The notes under the pieces: generated by a model
What the model saw: the letters and a program-made list of their open reading frames with translations, nothing else
Told to the model about the DNA's origin: nothing
The model's database searches: none
Shown here: positions 17,149 to 25,391 of the stretch, one piece after another
Layout: every line of letters starts with the position of its first letter
How positions within the stretch are numbered: position 1 is the first letter of the stretch
Origin: Flavobacteriales bacterium UBA7612
GTDB taxonomy: Bacteria; Bacteroidota; Bacteroidia; Flavobacteriales; Weeksellaceae
Assembly: GCA_002484335.1 (NCBI GenBank)
Contig: DLJQ01000022.1
Location: forward strand, 1-64,000
Direction of reading: 5' to 3'
DNA: 64,000 nt
Position numbers and translations under genes: made by a program

Positions 17149-18123
17149 ATGGATAAAAATAAACATTTGGATTCTGTTATTTCTACACATCAAATAACGA
17201 AAGAAGAAGCTCTTTTTGATAAACATGTCAAAAAGAAAAACGAGATTAAAAAAGCTTTGGAAGAAAAATACACAAGCGATATTTATTCTCCATTTAATTC
17301 TGGTTCGTATGCCAAAAACACCGCTATCAATACAAAATTTGATTTTGATTTGGTTTCTCCATTCAAACGTAATGCTTTTGGCACTAATGGAACATTAAAA
17401 GAAATGTATGAAGATGTATATGATTTTCTTTACGAAAAATATAAAAATGTTGCAGAGGTCAAAAAGCAGAAAGTTTCAATTGGTTTAGAGTTTTATGAAG
17501 ATAATGATGGAGACATAATTAAGATAGATGTTGTACCTGGTCGTGAATTATCTCAAGACAAATATAAAGAAGATGAAAATTTGAATCTGTACGTCTATTA
17601 CAAATACGGAAATATTGATGCAGGTAGTGAACGAATTAAGACAAATGTTAAAGCTCAAATCAATAATATTAAAGATAGAGCTTCAACTGAAAAAGATTCG
17701 ATAAGAAAAATAATACGTCTTTTGAAAGTTTGGAAAACTACCAAATATAATTACCCTACTAAATCTTTCTTTTTGGAACTTATCACTATCAAAGCATTTG
17801 ATTATAAAGATATTACTGGCAGTATTTGGGATAAGTTAGAAACTGTATTAGAATATATTAGAGATAATGTAACAAAAGATGGGTTTACTTTAAAAGACCC
17901 TGGTAATAGTTCTAATAATTTAGCTGATACTTTGACTTCAACTGAAAAACAGCAATTGTCAGATGATATGAAAAATATGCTTGAAAGAATTGAGGATAAT
18001 GAAGAGAATTTAAAAACATATTTTCCTGAAAATTTGAAGTTTAAAAAAGACGACACCAATGATAATCAATACGGAAAGAATAACAGTATGCCAATTCCTC
18101 CACCGAATTTAAATTTTGGATAA
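17149..18123 (+). CDS. CBASS cyclic-oligonucleotide synthase (CD-NTase)
   Basis: This 324-aa nucleotidyltransferase has GSYAKNT at residues 52-58, DFD at 65-67 and a third acidic residue in IDVVPG (Asp 127). These are the GS and metal-binding residues of cGAS/DncV-like enzymes, so it should be active. It would make a cyclic nucleotide signal on phage infection. The C-terminus ends PPPNLNFG: a terminal glycine after a flexible tail is what Cap2-type E1/E2 enzymes need to form a thioester with the CD-NTase. The next two genes encode exactly such partners. Clade and product cannot be told by eye. It is the first gene of a four-gene plus-strand operon; the gap to the next gene is 5 bp. Confidence 0.88.
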   Translation: MDKNKHLDSVISTHQITKEEALFDKHVKKKNEIKKALEEKYTSDIYSPFNSGSYAKNTAINTKFDFDLVSPFKRNAFGTNGTLKEMYEDVYDFLYEKYKNVAEVKKQKVSIGLEFYEDNDGDIIKIDVVPGRELSQDKYKEDENLNLYVYYKYGNIDAGSERIKTNVKAQINNIKDRASTEKDSIRKIIRLLKVWKTTKYNYPTKSFFLELITIKAFDYKDITGSIWDKLETVLEYIRDNVTKDGFTLKDPGNSSNNLADTLTSTEKQQLSDDMKNMLERIEDNEENLKTYFPENLKFKKDDTNDNQYGKNNSMPIPPPNLNFG

Positions 18124-18128
18124 TTATA

Positions 18129-19799
18129 ATGAACCAAAGAGTAAATGAAATCAATACAGTAGTAGAAAACATTCCCAATGTAAAAATTGTAAAGCCATTT
18201 GAACAAGGTGATTTTGACATTGAGGGATGTATTACTGTTTTTGTTGAAGGGTTGGAAAAACCATTAGAATTCAATGTTATTATCCATCCTCAATACCCGT
18301 TTAAAAGCCATGAAACAGAAACTATTAAGTTTTCTAACGATGATTTGATAGAACACAAACATGTTATGCAAAATGGAGCCATCTGTATTCATACAGGACA
18401 TACTCCTGTTTTGTCCCAAAAACTAATATATGATATTGAATCTGTAAAGGCTTGGATTAAGAAATATTACATCAACAAAGATTCTGATACTCATTATGAA
18501 CATTTAATTGTCCCACAAAAAGCATTTAATGAAAACCATTTTGCTTACTTTTTCAATGAAGTAGATTATACTTTTCAACAAAATCAATATGGTTTTGTAG
18601 ACTATTCTATAATGAGTAATGGAGTTTTCCTTAAAGAGAATATTCAAAATAGTATTCTACAATCTTTTTTTGATAAGGATAGAAAAAAAATAATAGATTT
18701 AAACTGGAATTTTCAACTTAAAAATTTACCTTCTAATGTTGGTTTATTCATTTTTATAAAAGAAATTCCAAGTAAAAATCAACGATGGATTTTTGATAAT
18801 TGGAAAGATTTTGAGACTTTATTACCACAAGATTTTTTAAAATTCCTTCATAATGTCGAGGAAAAGTTAATAAAAGAGAAAGGAAAAACACTTCCTTTAT
18901 TTTTTGGATACAATATTTCCGAAACAGAAATGCATTGGCAAGCTGCTATATTAGAAATTGGTAATTTTCCTATTTACGGTGAAAAAATAAACAGACAATG
19001 GTTTACAAATATAAAAGAAGAACTCCCTATTGAATGGGGAATGACAAGAAATTGTTCATATAAATACTTTTTTGGTAGAGGAAAATTAAACGATCAAATA
19101 ACAGAAAGCAAAATATTGATTATTGGAATCGGAGCAATAGGAAGCATAGTTGCCAAAACATTGGTAAGAAGTGGGTGTCGAAAATTAGGTTTTATAGAGT
19201 ATGATGTTAAAGAGCCCGAAAATGTTTGCAGATCTGAATATTCTTTCTTTACTGGTATCACTAATAAGACAAATGATTTGATAAACGAATTATGTTTGAT
19301 TTCACCTTTCTTTGAACCAATTAGTGGTGGATATGAATACTCAGAATTATTAGATTTTTTTATAAAATCACATTTAACCGACCATAGCATTAAATCCGAG
19401 ATCGAAAAAAATTTTGAAGATTATGATATTATTATTGACTGCTCTGCAGATAATGATTTGCTTTATATATTAAGTCAATTAAAAATAAATTCAACACTTT
19501 TAAATCTTTCTATATCAAACCATGCTAAACATTTGGTATGTGCGGTAGAACATAATAGATATGACTTTATAACATCTCAATTTGGTGGAAATATTCTCAA
19601 ATTTGATGTTGACGACTTACATAATCCAACAGGCTGTTGGAGCCCAACATTTAAAGCTTCTTATAATGATATAAACGTTCTTGTACAGACAGCAATAAGG
19701 CAGATAAATTTAAAGTTTAAGCAGGGAAAAACATTAAGGAATTTTGTTATTGAAACAGACGATAAAAATAATTTCAACATTAATATAAAAGAATTTTGA
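18129..19799 (+). CDS. cap2: Cap2-like E2-E1 fusion enzyme
   Basis: This 556-aa protein has an N-terminal E2-like domain (HPQYPF at about 53-58; catalytic Cys 86 in NGAICIHTGHTP). A linker follows, then a ThiF/E1 adenylation domain with the nucleotide motif ILIIGIGAIGS (about residues 330-340) and a presumed E1 catalytic Cys 503 in TGCWSPTF. That is the architecture of Cap2 in type II CBASS, which activates the CD-NTase C-terminal glycine and attaches it to a target, priming signalling. All key residues are present. Its stop overlaps the TTG start of the JAB gene by 3 bases (TTGA), so the two are translationally coupled. Confidence 0.88.
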   Translation: MNQRVNEINTVVENIPNVKIVKPFEQGDFDIEGCITVFVEGLEKPLEFNVIIHPQYPFKSHETETIKFSNDDLIEHKHVMQNGAICIHTGHTPVLSQKLIYDIESVKAWIKKYYINKDSDTHYEHLIVPQKAFNENHFAYFFNEVDYTFQQNQYGFVDYSIMSNGVFLKENIQNSILQSFFDKDRKKIIDLNWNFQLKNLPSNVGLFIFIKEIPSKNQRWIFDNWKDFETLLPQDFLKFLHNVEEKLIKEKGKTLPLFFGYNISETEMHWQAAILEIGNFPIYGEKINRQWFTNIKEELPIEWGMTRNCSYKYFFGRGKLNDQITESKILIIGIGAIGSIVAKTLVRSGCRKLGFIEYDVKEPENVCRSEYSFFTGITNKTNDLINELCLISPFFEPISGGYEYSELLDFFIKSHLTDHSIKSEIEKNFEDYDIIIDCSADNDLLYILSQLKINSTLLNLSISNHAKHLVCAVEHNRYDFITSQFGGNILKFDVDDLHNPTGCWSPTFKASYNDINVLVQTAIRQINLKFKQGKTLRNFVIETDDKNNFNINIKEF

Positions 19800-20260
19800 T
19801 TTTAAAAGTAAAACAAATAGGATTAAGTATTGAAGTTGAGAAAGAACTGTTAAATAAACTTTTAGCTGTAGGTAAAACTTACTATCCTAAAGAATTTGGC
19901 GGATTTTTAATTGGATATTATTCAGAAGATAATAAGCATTTACATATTACAGATACTATACTTCCGAAGAAGTATCAAGCATACAAACATTCTTTTGAAC
20001 GAAGTACAAAAGGAATAGAAAATGTACTTATAAAATTTTACACAGAGAATCCGAGAAAGATTTACATCGGGGAATGGCATACTCATCCAGATAATAGCCC
20101 TATACCAAGTGCAACAGATATTTCCGCAATAAATACAATTATAAACAGCAAAAATACTTCCATCGAAAATCCAGTTTTATTGATAATAGGATACTCAAAG
20201 ACAACGGTAGATTTTGGATTTTACGTTTGGTTTGAAAATAAATTATATAAATATGAGTAA
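19796..20260 (+). CDS. cap3: Cap3-like JAB/JAMM deconjugating protease
   Basis: This 154-aa protein carries a full JAMM motif: Glu 33 (KEFGGFLIG), then His 95 and His 97 in EWHTHP, Ser 105 and Asp 108 in PSATDIS. Cap3 proteases remove the CD-NTase from its conjugates and so reverse Cap2. The start is a TTG at 19796 overlapping the Cap2 stop; no ATG lies nearby in this frame, and the TTG gives the full domain. The 3' end overlaps the next gene's ATG (20253) by 8 bp. Confidence 0.85.
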   Translation: MILKVKQIGLSIEVEKELLNKLLAVGKTYYPKEFGGFLIGYYSEDNKHLHITDTILPKKYQAYKHSFERSTKGIENVLIKFYTENPRKIYIGEWHTHPDNSPIPSATDISAINTIINSKNTSIENPVLLIIGYSKTTVDFGFYVWFENKLYKYE

Positions 20261-21077
20261 AGTAGATTTAAAACAATTATTCAATGGATTACAACAACAG
20301 ATGTCAGCCCAACTAAATACAAACAGAGAGTTTGTAGACCATCCAGGTTCTAAAGGTGATGCTTTAGAAAATGCTTGGATAGATTGGTTGCGAAAATATT
20401 TACCTAACAGATATTGTGTTGACAAAGCAATAGTGATAGACCATGAAGGTAATACTAGCCAACAAATAGATATTGTTATTTATGATAATTGGTTTACTCC
20501 CTTTATTTTTACTCAAAATGGATTTCACTATATTCCGGCAGAAGGAGTATATGCTATTTTTGAAGTTAAACCTGATATACAAGGGAATGTTGGAGAAAAG
20601 TCTTATATCGAATATACAGGAGAAAAAATAGAAAGTGTAAGAGTACTCAAAAGAGAAGCCGCAAGCTTTATTAATGGTGGTGTAAAGTTCTCTCCTCGTC
20701 CTTTAACAAAAATAGTAGGTGGGATTCTATGTAGCACTAATGGTTTTACACATAAGAATAATGATACTATTGAAAAGCACATCAAAGCATTAGATAATCT
20801 ACAGAGCATTGATTTAGGTTGTATTGCTGATTATGGTAGTTTTTACATAGATTATAATCCAAGCGAAGAAATTACGATAGTTGGACAAGATGCTTATTTA
20901 GAATTTTATGCAAATCGTAAATTTAATAAAATGAAATTTAGTGAAGCTGATCATTCATTTGTAACTTTCTTTATGCAATTAACCAGATATTTGCAACAAG
21001 CTATCGGAACCATTCCAGCTATAAATCTTAATGCCTATTTGAAAAATATTGGAGAGGAAGTTGACGAACAAATATAA
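20253..21077 (+). CDS. DUF6602 protein with PD-(D/E)XK-like residues, candidate CBASS effector
   Basis: This 274-aa protein is read from the ATG at 20253 (MSKVDLKQLFNGLQQQM). An upstream ATG at 20214 lies inside the JAB gene and is less likely. The core reads HPGSKGDALENAWIDWLRKYLP, then QQIDIVIYD and GVYAIFEVKP. That gives Glu 39, Asp 73 and Glu 104-x-Lys 106, the residue pattern of PD-(D/E)XK nucleases; I associate the sequence with DUF6602. As the fourth gene of the CBASS operon it is the only candidate effector, presumably cutting nucleic acid when a cyclic nucleotide is made. I see no SAVED or other known sensor domain; residues 115-274 would have to hold one. Nuclease activity is inference. 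Confidence 0.65.
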   Translation: MSKVDLKQLFNGLQQQMSAQLNTNREFVDHPGSKGDALENAWIDWLRKYLPNRYCVDKAIVIDHEGNTSQQIDIVIYDNWFTPFIFTQNGFHYIPAEGVYAIFEVKPDIQGNVGEKSYIEYTGEKIESVRVLKREAASFINGGVKFSPRPLTKIVGGILCSTNGFTHKNNDTIEKHIKALDNLQSIDLGCIADYGSFYIDYNPSEEITIVGQDAYLEFYANRKFNKMKFSEADHSFVTFFMQLTRYLQQAIGTIPAINLNAYLKNIGEEVDEQI

Positions 21078-21080
21078 AAA

Positions 21081-21104
21081 GGGAGTTTTTTTACATAAAC
21101 TCCC
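21081..21104. terminator. Terminator between CBASS operon and traD
   Basis: GGGAGTTT (21081-21088), 8-nt loop, AAACTCCC (21097-21104). It lies 3 bp after the effector stop and overlaps the last codons of traD on the other strand, separating the convergent cargo and transfer operons. Confidence 0.75.
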
Positions 21105-21720
21105 CTATATCAAAATCGTCAAGATTCTGTTTTCTTAAAATAGAAGAATTGGAATCAGTTTCAGATGAAACACGACTATCTAATAATTTTGAAATTGTAG
21201 TAGAAGCATTTTCTATAGAATCTTCCAACAGATTGAATAATTCGGTTCCTTGTAGTTTTTGAACAATAGCAACTGTTGTTTCTTTTTTAGACGTTTCAAC
21301 CCCATTTGTTTCTAAAAAGCTTTCCATTTGACTAAGTTCTTCGAAGGTAACCCCTTGAGCAAGACCGTAATTGTCACTGTCTATTTCATTCCTTCTCCAT
21401 TCTTCTTCCTCCTCTTCAAAATCAGGTACGTAACTAAAAGTATCATCCAATTCTTCATTAGAATTTTGATGATGAATAATTTCATTCTCATCAAATTCTA
21501 TGTCTAAATTATCGGGGTTTATCTCTAATTCCTGAATTTGACTTTCATTGGTAGTCTTTGGAACTGAATGGTAATGTGTGTGTTTTGGCTTCCCTATTAT
21601 ATTATGTAAATTGAGAATATTATCTTCTTTTTTTGCTGTTTGATTTCTATTTAATGGTAGCTTATCATATACAAGCAAACCAATGATAATCAATAAGCAT
21701 AAAACTATTAGTGTTTCCAT
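21091..21720 (-). CDS. traD: Conjugative transfer protein TraD
   Basis: This 209-aa protein has one N-terminal membrane helix (LIVLCLLIIIGLLVY) and a very acidic, probably disordered middle (EEEEEEWRRNEIDSD). Its C-terminal part contains GLAQGVTFEELSQM and ends in DFDIGEFM. The GVTFEEL and IGEFM-type blocks and the position after the DUF3408 gene fit TraD of Bacteroidetes conjugative elements. Its role is unknown. It is the last gene of the parA-DUF3408-traD unit; CBASS cargo now lies between it and traE. Confidence 0.7.
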   Translation of the reverse strand: METLIVLCLLIIIGLLVYDKLPLNRNQTAKKEDNILNLHNIIGKPKHTHYHSVPKTTNESQIQELEINPDNLDIEFDENEIIHHQNSNEELDDTFSYVPDFEEEEEEWRRNEIDSDNYGLAQGVTFEELSQMESFLETNGVETSKKETTVAIVQKLQGTELFNLLEDSIENASTTISKLLDSRVSSETDSNSSILRKQNLDDFDIGEFM

Positions 21721-21723
21721 CTT

Positions 21724-22167
21724 TTATAATATTGGTTTATGTTTATCATTGTAATTCTTAATAATCTGGTCACTAAATTCATCGAAATGATGTATTAATA
21801 AATTATCTAAATAGTTATAAATCGAGATTTTATCTTCACCAATTACTTGAATTATTCTTGTTAACTTTTCATGAAAAGTAGGTCTTATGTAGACAGTTTT
21901 TCCATCGCGAGCATGAGTATCAGTTTTTCTGAAAAATGTCTTTTCATAATCAATTTCAGTATTTTTTCTTGAACTGTTTTTACTTTTGACAAAGGTTTTT
22001 GCAGATTGTTTTTCAATAGATTTTTTCTCTGGTTCTTCAGAAACTTCTATTACTGATTCTTGAGGTAACTCTAAACCATCTTTTTTTACTCCATCAACCA
22101 TAATATTCATCATCAATTCTTCATTGATTTCAGGAGTTATTTTTTTATTATTTTCTTTTTCCATCAA
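21724..22167 (-). CDS. DUF3408 conjugal transfer protein (TraB/TraC-type)
   Basis: This 147-aa protein has a charged, disordered N-terminus and a C-terminal ribbon-helix-helix-like segment: YEKTFFRKTDTHARDGKTVYIRPTFHEKLTRIIQVIGEDKISIYNYLDNLLIHHFDEF. This is the DUF3408 pattern (TraB or TraC in CTnDOT nomenclature). Such proteins probably bind DNA and work with the ParA-like protein encoded 1 bp upstream. Only one DUF3408 gene is present, where CTnDOT has two. Confidence 0.75.
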   Translation of the reverse strand: MMEKENNKKITPEINEELMMNIMVDGVKKDGLELPQESVIEVSEEPEKKSIEKQSAKTFVKSKNSSRKNTEIDYEKTFFRKTDTHARDGKTVYIRPTFHEKLTRIIQVIGEDKISIYNYLDNLLIHHFDEFSDQIIKNYNDKHKPIL

Positions 22168-22168
22168 C

Positions 22169-22936
22169 TTACAATTCTATAATTTTTAAAAATTCATTTA
22201 AGAAAAGGTCTAATCTACAATTATTCATCAAACGAATATCAGGAGGAAGTAAAGTAGATCGAAAAATAACTTTACTATAATCTTCACTTTCTTTCCGAAA
22301 TCCAGCGCTGTTTTTAATTGAATTTTTCATTAAGTCTAATCCTAATTGCTCAATAATGCCATTATATATATCATATAAATAAGTACTTTCTCTACCATCA
22401 ACTTGATTCCAAAATAGATTAACTGTTTTTATAGATGTCTCTCCCTTTTTCATAATTACATCTTTTAAGATTTGAGAGAAAATAAGTGTACTTTCCATTA
22501 TCAAACGATCAGCTGTAATAGGCGTAAAAATGTGATGCATACCTGCTAATGCTTTCAATATTCCTGGAGTATTTACCGTACCAGGTAAATCAAAGAATAT
22601 GACATCAATGGGGACCGATGAATTATCAATGTACTTTTGAGCGGCTTCTAGTACATTTTCTGATTTATGTTGTATTATGTCATAAGCTTTCTTATTAATC
22701 GTTGTAAATTGTTGATAGGCAAGCTTTTTTAAAGCTTCATTTTTCATCACCATTTTAAAATCACGTTCTCTCATCTTTGTAAGACTATGCTGAGGAAAAT
22801 CTGTATCAAATATTGCTACATTATAGCCTAAACGGTAATGAAATTCACTAGCAATAAGTGTTGTAAATGTACTTTTCCCTATGCCTCCTTTTTGAGAAGA
22901 AAATGCTATAAAAATTGTATCGTGTTTTGCCTTCAT
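22169..22936 (-). CDS. traA: ParA-family ATPase (TraA)
   Basis: This 255-aa P-loop ATPase has a deviant Walker A motif SSQKGGIGKSTFTTLIA near the N-terminus, FDTDFPQHS as switch region, and VIFFDLPGTVNT as Walker B. It is of the TraA type that opens the traA-D unit of Bacteroidetes conjugative transposons and likely partitions or positions the element's DNA. Translation of the following DUF3408 gene is probably coupled (1-bp gap). The 600-bp gene-free region upstream may hold its binding sites. Confidence 0.9.
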   Translation of the reverse strand: MKAKHDTIFIAFSSQKGGIGKSTFTTLIASEFHYRLGYNVAIFDTDFPQHSLTKMRERDFKMVMKNEALKKLAYQQFTTINKKAYDIIQHKSENVLEAAQKYIDNSSVPIDVIFFDLPGTVNTPGILKALAGMHHIFTPITADRLIMESTLIFSQILKDVIMKKGETSIKTVNLFWNQVDGRESTYLYDIYNGIIEQLGLDLMKNSIKNSAGFRKESEDYSKVIFRSTLLPPDIRLMNNCRLDLFLNEFLKIIEL

Positions 22937-23549
22937 ATATAATTACTTTAACAGTTACTTATCTGGTTTAGCATGTACATACTTTAGTCAATAATTAGAT
23001 ATTTACATCTGTTTGTATATGCATTATTAAAAATGTACTTAAGTACTTTTATAAGGGGTTATCATTTTATGTATCTACCGATATATTAATGTATCAATCT
23101 AACTACCTCTTCATGTATAGCAATATTTACTTTTATAGATAACTCATTACTTATAAACCTATCTGAAAAGGTAATTACGTAGTGACGTAGATACCTATTT
23201 ACTTTTCTACATCCTTTTGTATGTACAAATAAAATGAATGACTTTATGGACTTTCAATTTCTGGTAGGACTTGGCATTTAAAAGCAGAATTTGTCTAGTT
23301 GTTTTATGATAAAACTCTTGTAAACAACTTTTTACTTTGTTAAATAATAACTATTAACAAACAATACAGCGTCTATTAAACTATTTAAAGAGAAGTTATA
23401 AATAGTCTTTGTGTAAAAAGGTGTTCATCAGAACACTGCAAGTTGTGTTTTGAGGCACTAAAAACAAAGTTTGTGCCTCAAAACAACTTGCCCTACGGGG
23501 CTTAGAAAATCTTCCGAAGTCAGATTTTGTATAAATTAAAAATGGATAT
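22937..23549. other. Gene-free control and transfer-origin region
   Basis: This is the divergent region between parA/traA and mobA. The first 300 bases are rich in GTAC/TACTTAAGTAC-like short palindromes and repeated TATGTAC / GTACATAC words, possibly binding sites for ParA/DUF3408 partners or for autoregulation. The right part holds the oriT-like hairpins at 23421-23501. I see no gene. Confidence 0.5.
23421..23501. other. oriT: oriT-like cluster of three hairpins before mobA
   Basis: Three adjacent inverted repeats occur. The first is GTGTTC-ATCA-GAACAC (23421-23436). The second is a long one with arms at 23439-23458 and 23473-23490 (CAAGTTGT...TTTTGAGGCAC against GTGCCTCAAAACAACTTG, with a 2-nt bulge). 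The third is GCCC-TACG-GGGC (23490-23501). Position directly upstream of the mobilization genes and the relaxase-type inverted repeat make this the best candidate for the transfer origin. The nick site is not identified. Confidence 0.65.
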
Positions 23550-23993
23550 ATGAGAAAAGAAAATAACAAGGATAATACTAAAAGTAAAAACAAAGGTGGA
23601 CGAATTCCTAAAGTAAATCCTAGAATTCATCGCCATGTTTTTAGATTAAATAAAGAGGAAAATATTAAACTATTATCGCTTTTTAAGGAATCTGGAATGT
23701 CTAATAAAGCAAAGTTTATTATTTCTCTTTTGTTTAATAAAGAGATAAAAACAGTTAAAATAGATAAAGGAACACTTGATTTTTACATGCGATTAACAAC
23801 TTTTCACGGTCAATTTCGTGCTATTGGAGTTAATTATAATCAAGTTGTGAAGATATTATACAGTCATTTTACTGAAAAAAAAGCAGCTATTTCTTTATAT
23901 AAATTAGAAAAACAAACAAAAGAACTGGCATCATTATGTCAAAAAATTATTCAAATAACAGAACAGTTTGATACAAAATATCTGAAAAAGTAA
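23550..23993 (+). CDS. mobA: Mobilization accessory protein MobA
   Basis: This 147-aa basic protein starts with a lysine/asparagine-rich tail (KNKGGRIPKVNPRIHRHVFRLNKEENIKLLSLFKESGMSNKAKFIISLLF), which reads as a ribbon-helix-helix DNA-binding region. A helical C-terminus follows. It fits MobA of the Bacteroidetes mobABC set, the relaxosome accessory protein that binds oriT and helps the relaxase. It lies directly beside the oriT-like hairpins, and 6 bp separate it from mobB. Confidence 0.8.
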   Translation: MRKENNKDNTKSKNKGGRIPKVNPRIHRHVFRLNKEENIKLLSLFKESGMSNKAKFIISLLFNKEIKTVKIDKGTLDFYMRLTTFHGQFRAIGVNYNQVVKILYSHFTEKKAAISLYKLEKQTKELASLCQKIIQITEQFDTKYLKK

Positions 23994-23999
23994 GATTAA

Positions 24000-25283
24000 A
24001 TGATTGCTAAAATTGGAAGAAGTAGTAATCTCTATGGAGCTTTAGCCTACAATACTTTGAAAGTTGAAAAAGAAAATGGACAGATTTTGTATATGAGTAA
24101 AATGATTGAAACTTCAAATGGGAAATATTCTATCGGTCAGTTAATACAATCTTTCTCATCTTATTTAATTGCTAATCGCAAAACTGAAAAACATACTTTA
24201 CATATTTCACTTAATCCAAATCCAAAAAATAAGGTAAGTGATAAGCAGTTTCAAGAAATTGCAAAGCACTATATGGAACAAATGGGGTATGGTGAGCAGC
24301 CTTTTATTGTTTTTAAACATACTGATACAACTAGAACACATATTCATATTGTATCGGTTTGTATTGATAAACAAGGAAAGAAAATTTCGGATAAATTTGA
24401 GAAAAAACGTTCTATGAAAATATGCAGAGAAATAGAACAAAAATTTGGATTAATTCCTGCTACAAAGAAAGATTTTAAAATAAATAATAATTTTTTCAAG
24501 CCCGTAAATTATTCTGATGGTGATTTAAAAAGTCAAATTGCTTCAGTGGTACGTTATCTACCTAGTTATTATAAATACCAAACTTTTGGAGAGTACAATG
24601 CGCTACTTTCATTATTTAATATTACAGCTGAAAAAGTTGAAGGAGAAATAAATGGAAAAATTCAAAAAGGACTATTATACTTTCCTATCAATGAAAATAA
24701 AGAAAAAATAGGTATGCCATTTAAAGCCTCTCTCTTTGGTAAAAATGCTGGACTAATAGGTTTAGAGACTCTTTTTAAAAAGAATAAAAATAAATTAAAA
24801 AATCATCCAAGTAAATTAACATTAAAACTAGCTATTTCAAGTGCTTTTAAATCTACGAACAATGAACAAAATTTCAAAGAATCATTAGCGGAGCAGAATA
24901 TTAATGTTATCGTTCGTAAAAATAGTGAGAATCGTATTTATGGAGTAACATTCATTGATCATAATTCAAGAATAGTTTACAATGGCTCACAATTAGGTAA
25001 AGAATTTTCAGCAAACATCTTTAATAATTATTGGAAAAAAAATACATCCGAAATGAATGTTAGTGATAAACATCAACAATCAATGAATTATAATTATGAT
25101 GATGCTAATTTTCTAAATGAAGAAAATCATCATTTATTTGATTTTTTAGATAACATTCAACAACAAGAAACTTCAGCTGATATTTATATAGGATTACTTC
25201 CTAAAGCACAAAACGAAGATTATGAAGAATTAGATTCTGTTATTAAACCAAATAGAAAACGCAAAAGGAAAAGAAATCAATAA
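24000..25283 (+). CDS. mobB: Relaxase MobB
   Basis: This 427-aa protein has an N-terminal relaxase/mobilization nuclease domain: MIAKIGRSSNLYGALAYN, HLHISLNPNPKN, and the metal-binding His cluster THIHIVSVCID with IVFKHTDTTRTH before it. This is the Bacteroidetes MobB relaxase, which nicks oriT, stays bound to the 5' end and leads the strand into the recipient. The C-terminal half is lysine-rich and less conserved, ending in a basic tail KRKRKRNQ. Length is typical. It is encoded between mobA and the coupling protein mobC. Confidence 0.9.
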   Translation: MIAKIGRSSNLYGALAYNTLKVEKENGQILYMSKMIETSNGKYSIGQLIQSFSSYLIANRKTEKHTLHISLNPNPKNKVSDKQFQEIAKHYMEQMGYGEQPFIVFKHTDTTRTHIHIVSVCIDKQGKKISDKFEKKRSMKICREIEQKFGLIPATKKDFKINNNFFKPVNYSDGDLKSQIASVVRYLPSYYKYQTFGEYNALLSLFNITAEKVEGEINGKIQKGLLYFPINENKEKIGMPFKASLFGKNAGLIGLETLFKKNKNKLKNHPSKLTLKLAISSAFKSTNNEQNFKESLAEQNINVIVRKNSENRIYGVTFIDHNSRIVYNGSQLGKEFSANIFNNYWKKNTSEMNVSDKHQQSMNYNYDDANFLNEENHHLFDFLDNIQQQETSADIYIGLLPKAQNEDYEELDSVIKPNRKRKRKRNQ

Positions 25284-25391
25284 TTTTATTCGTTGTCAAA
25301 TCATTCCAATTGCAACCATTTTATGCCAAATCTTATTATCAAAGCATTGAGTATATAAGTTTAACTCAACTTAATATTAAATATTCTATAC

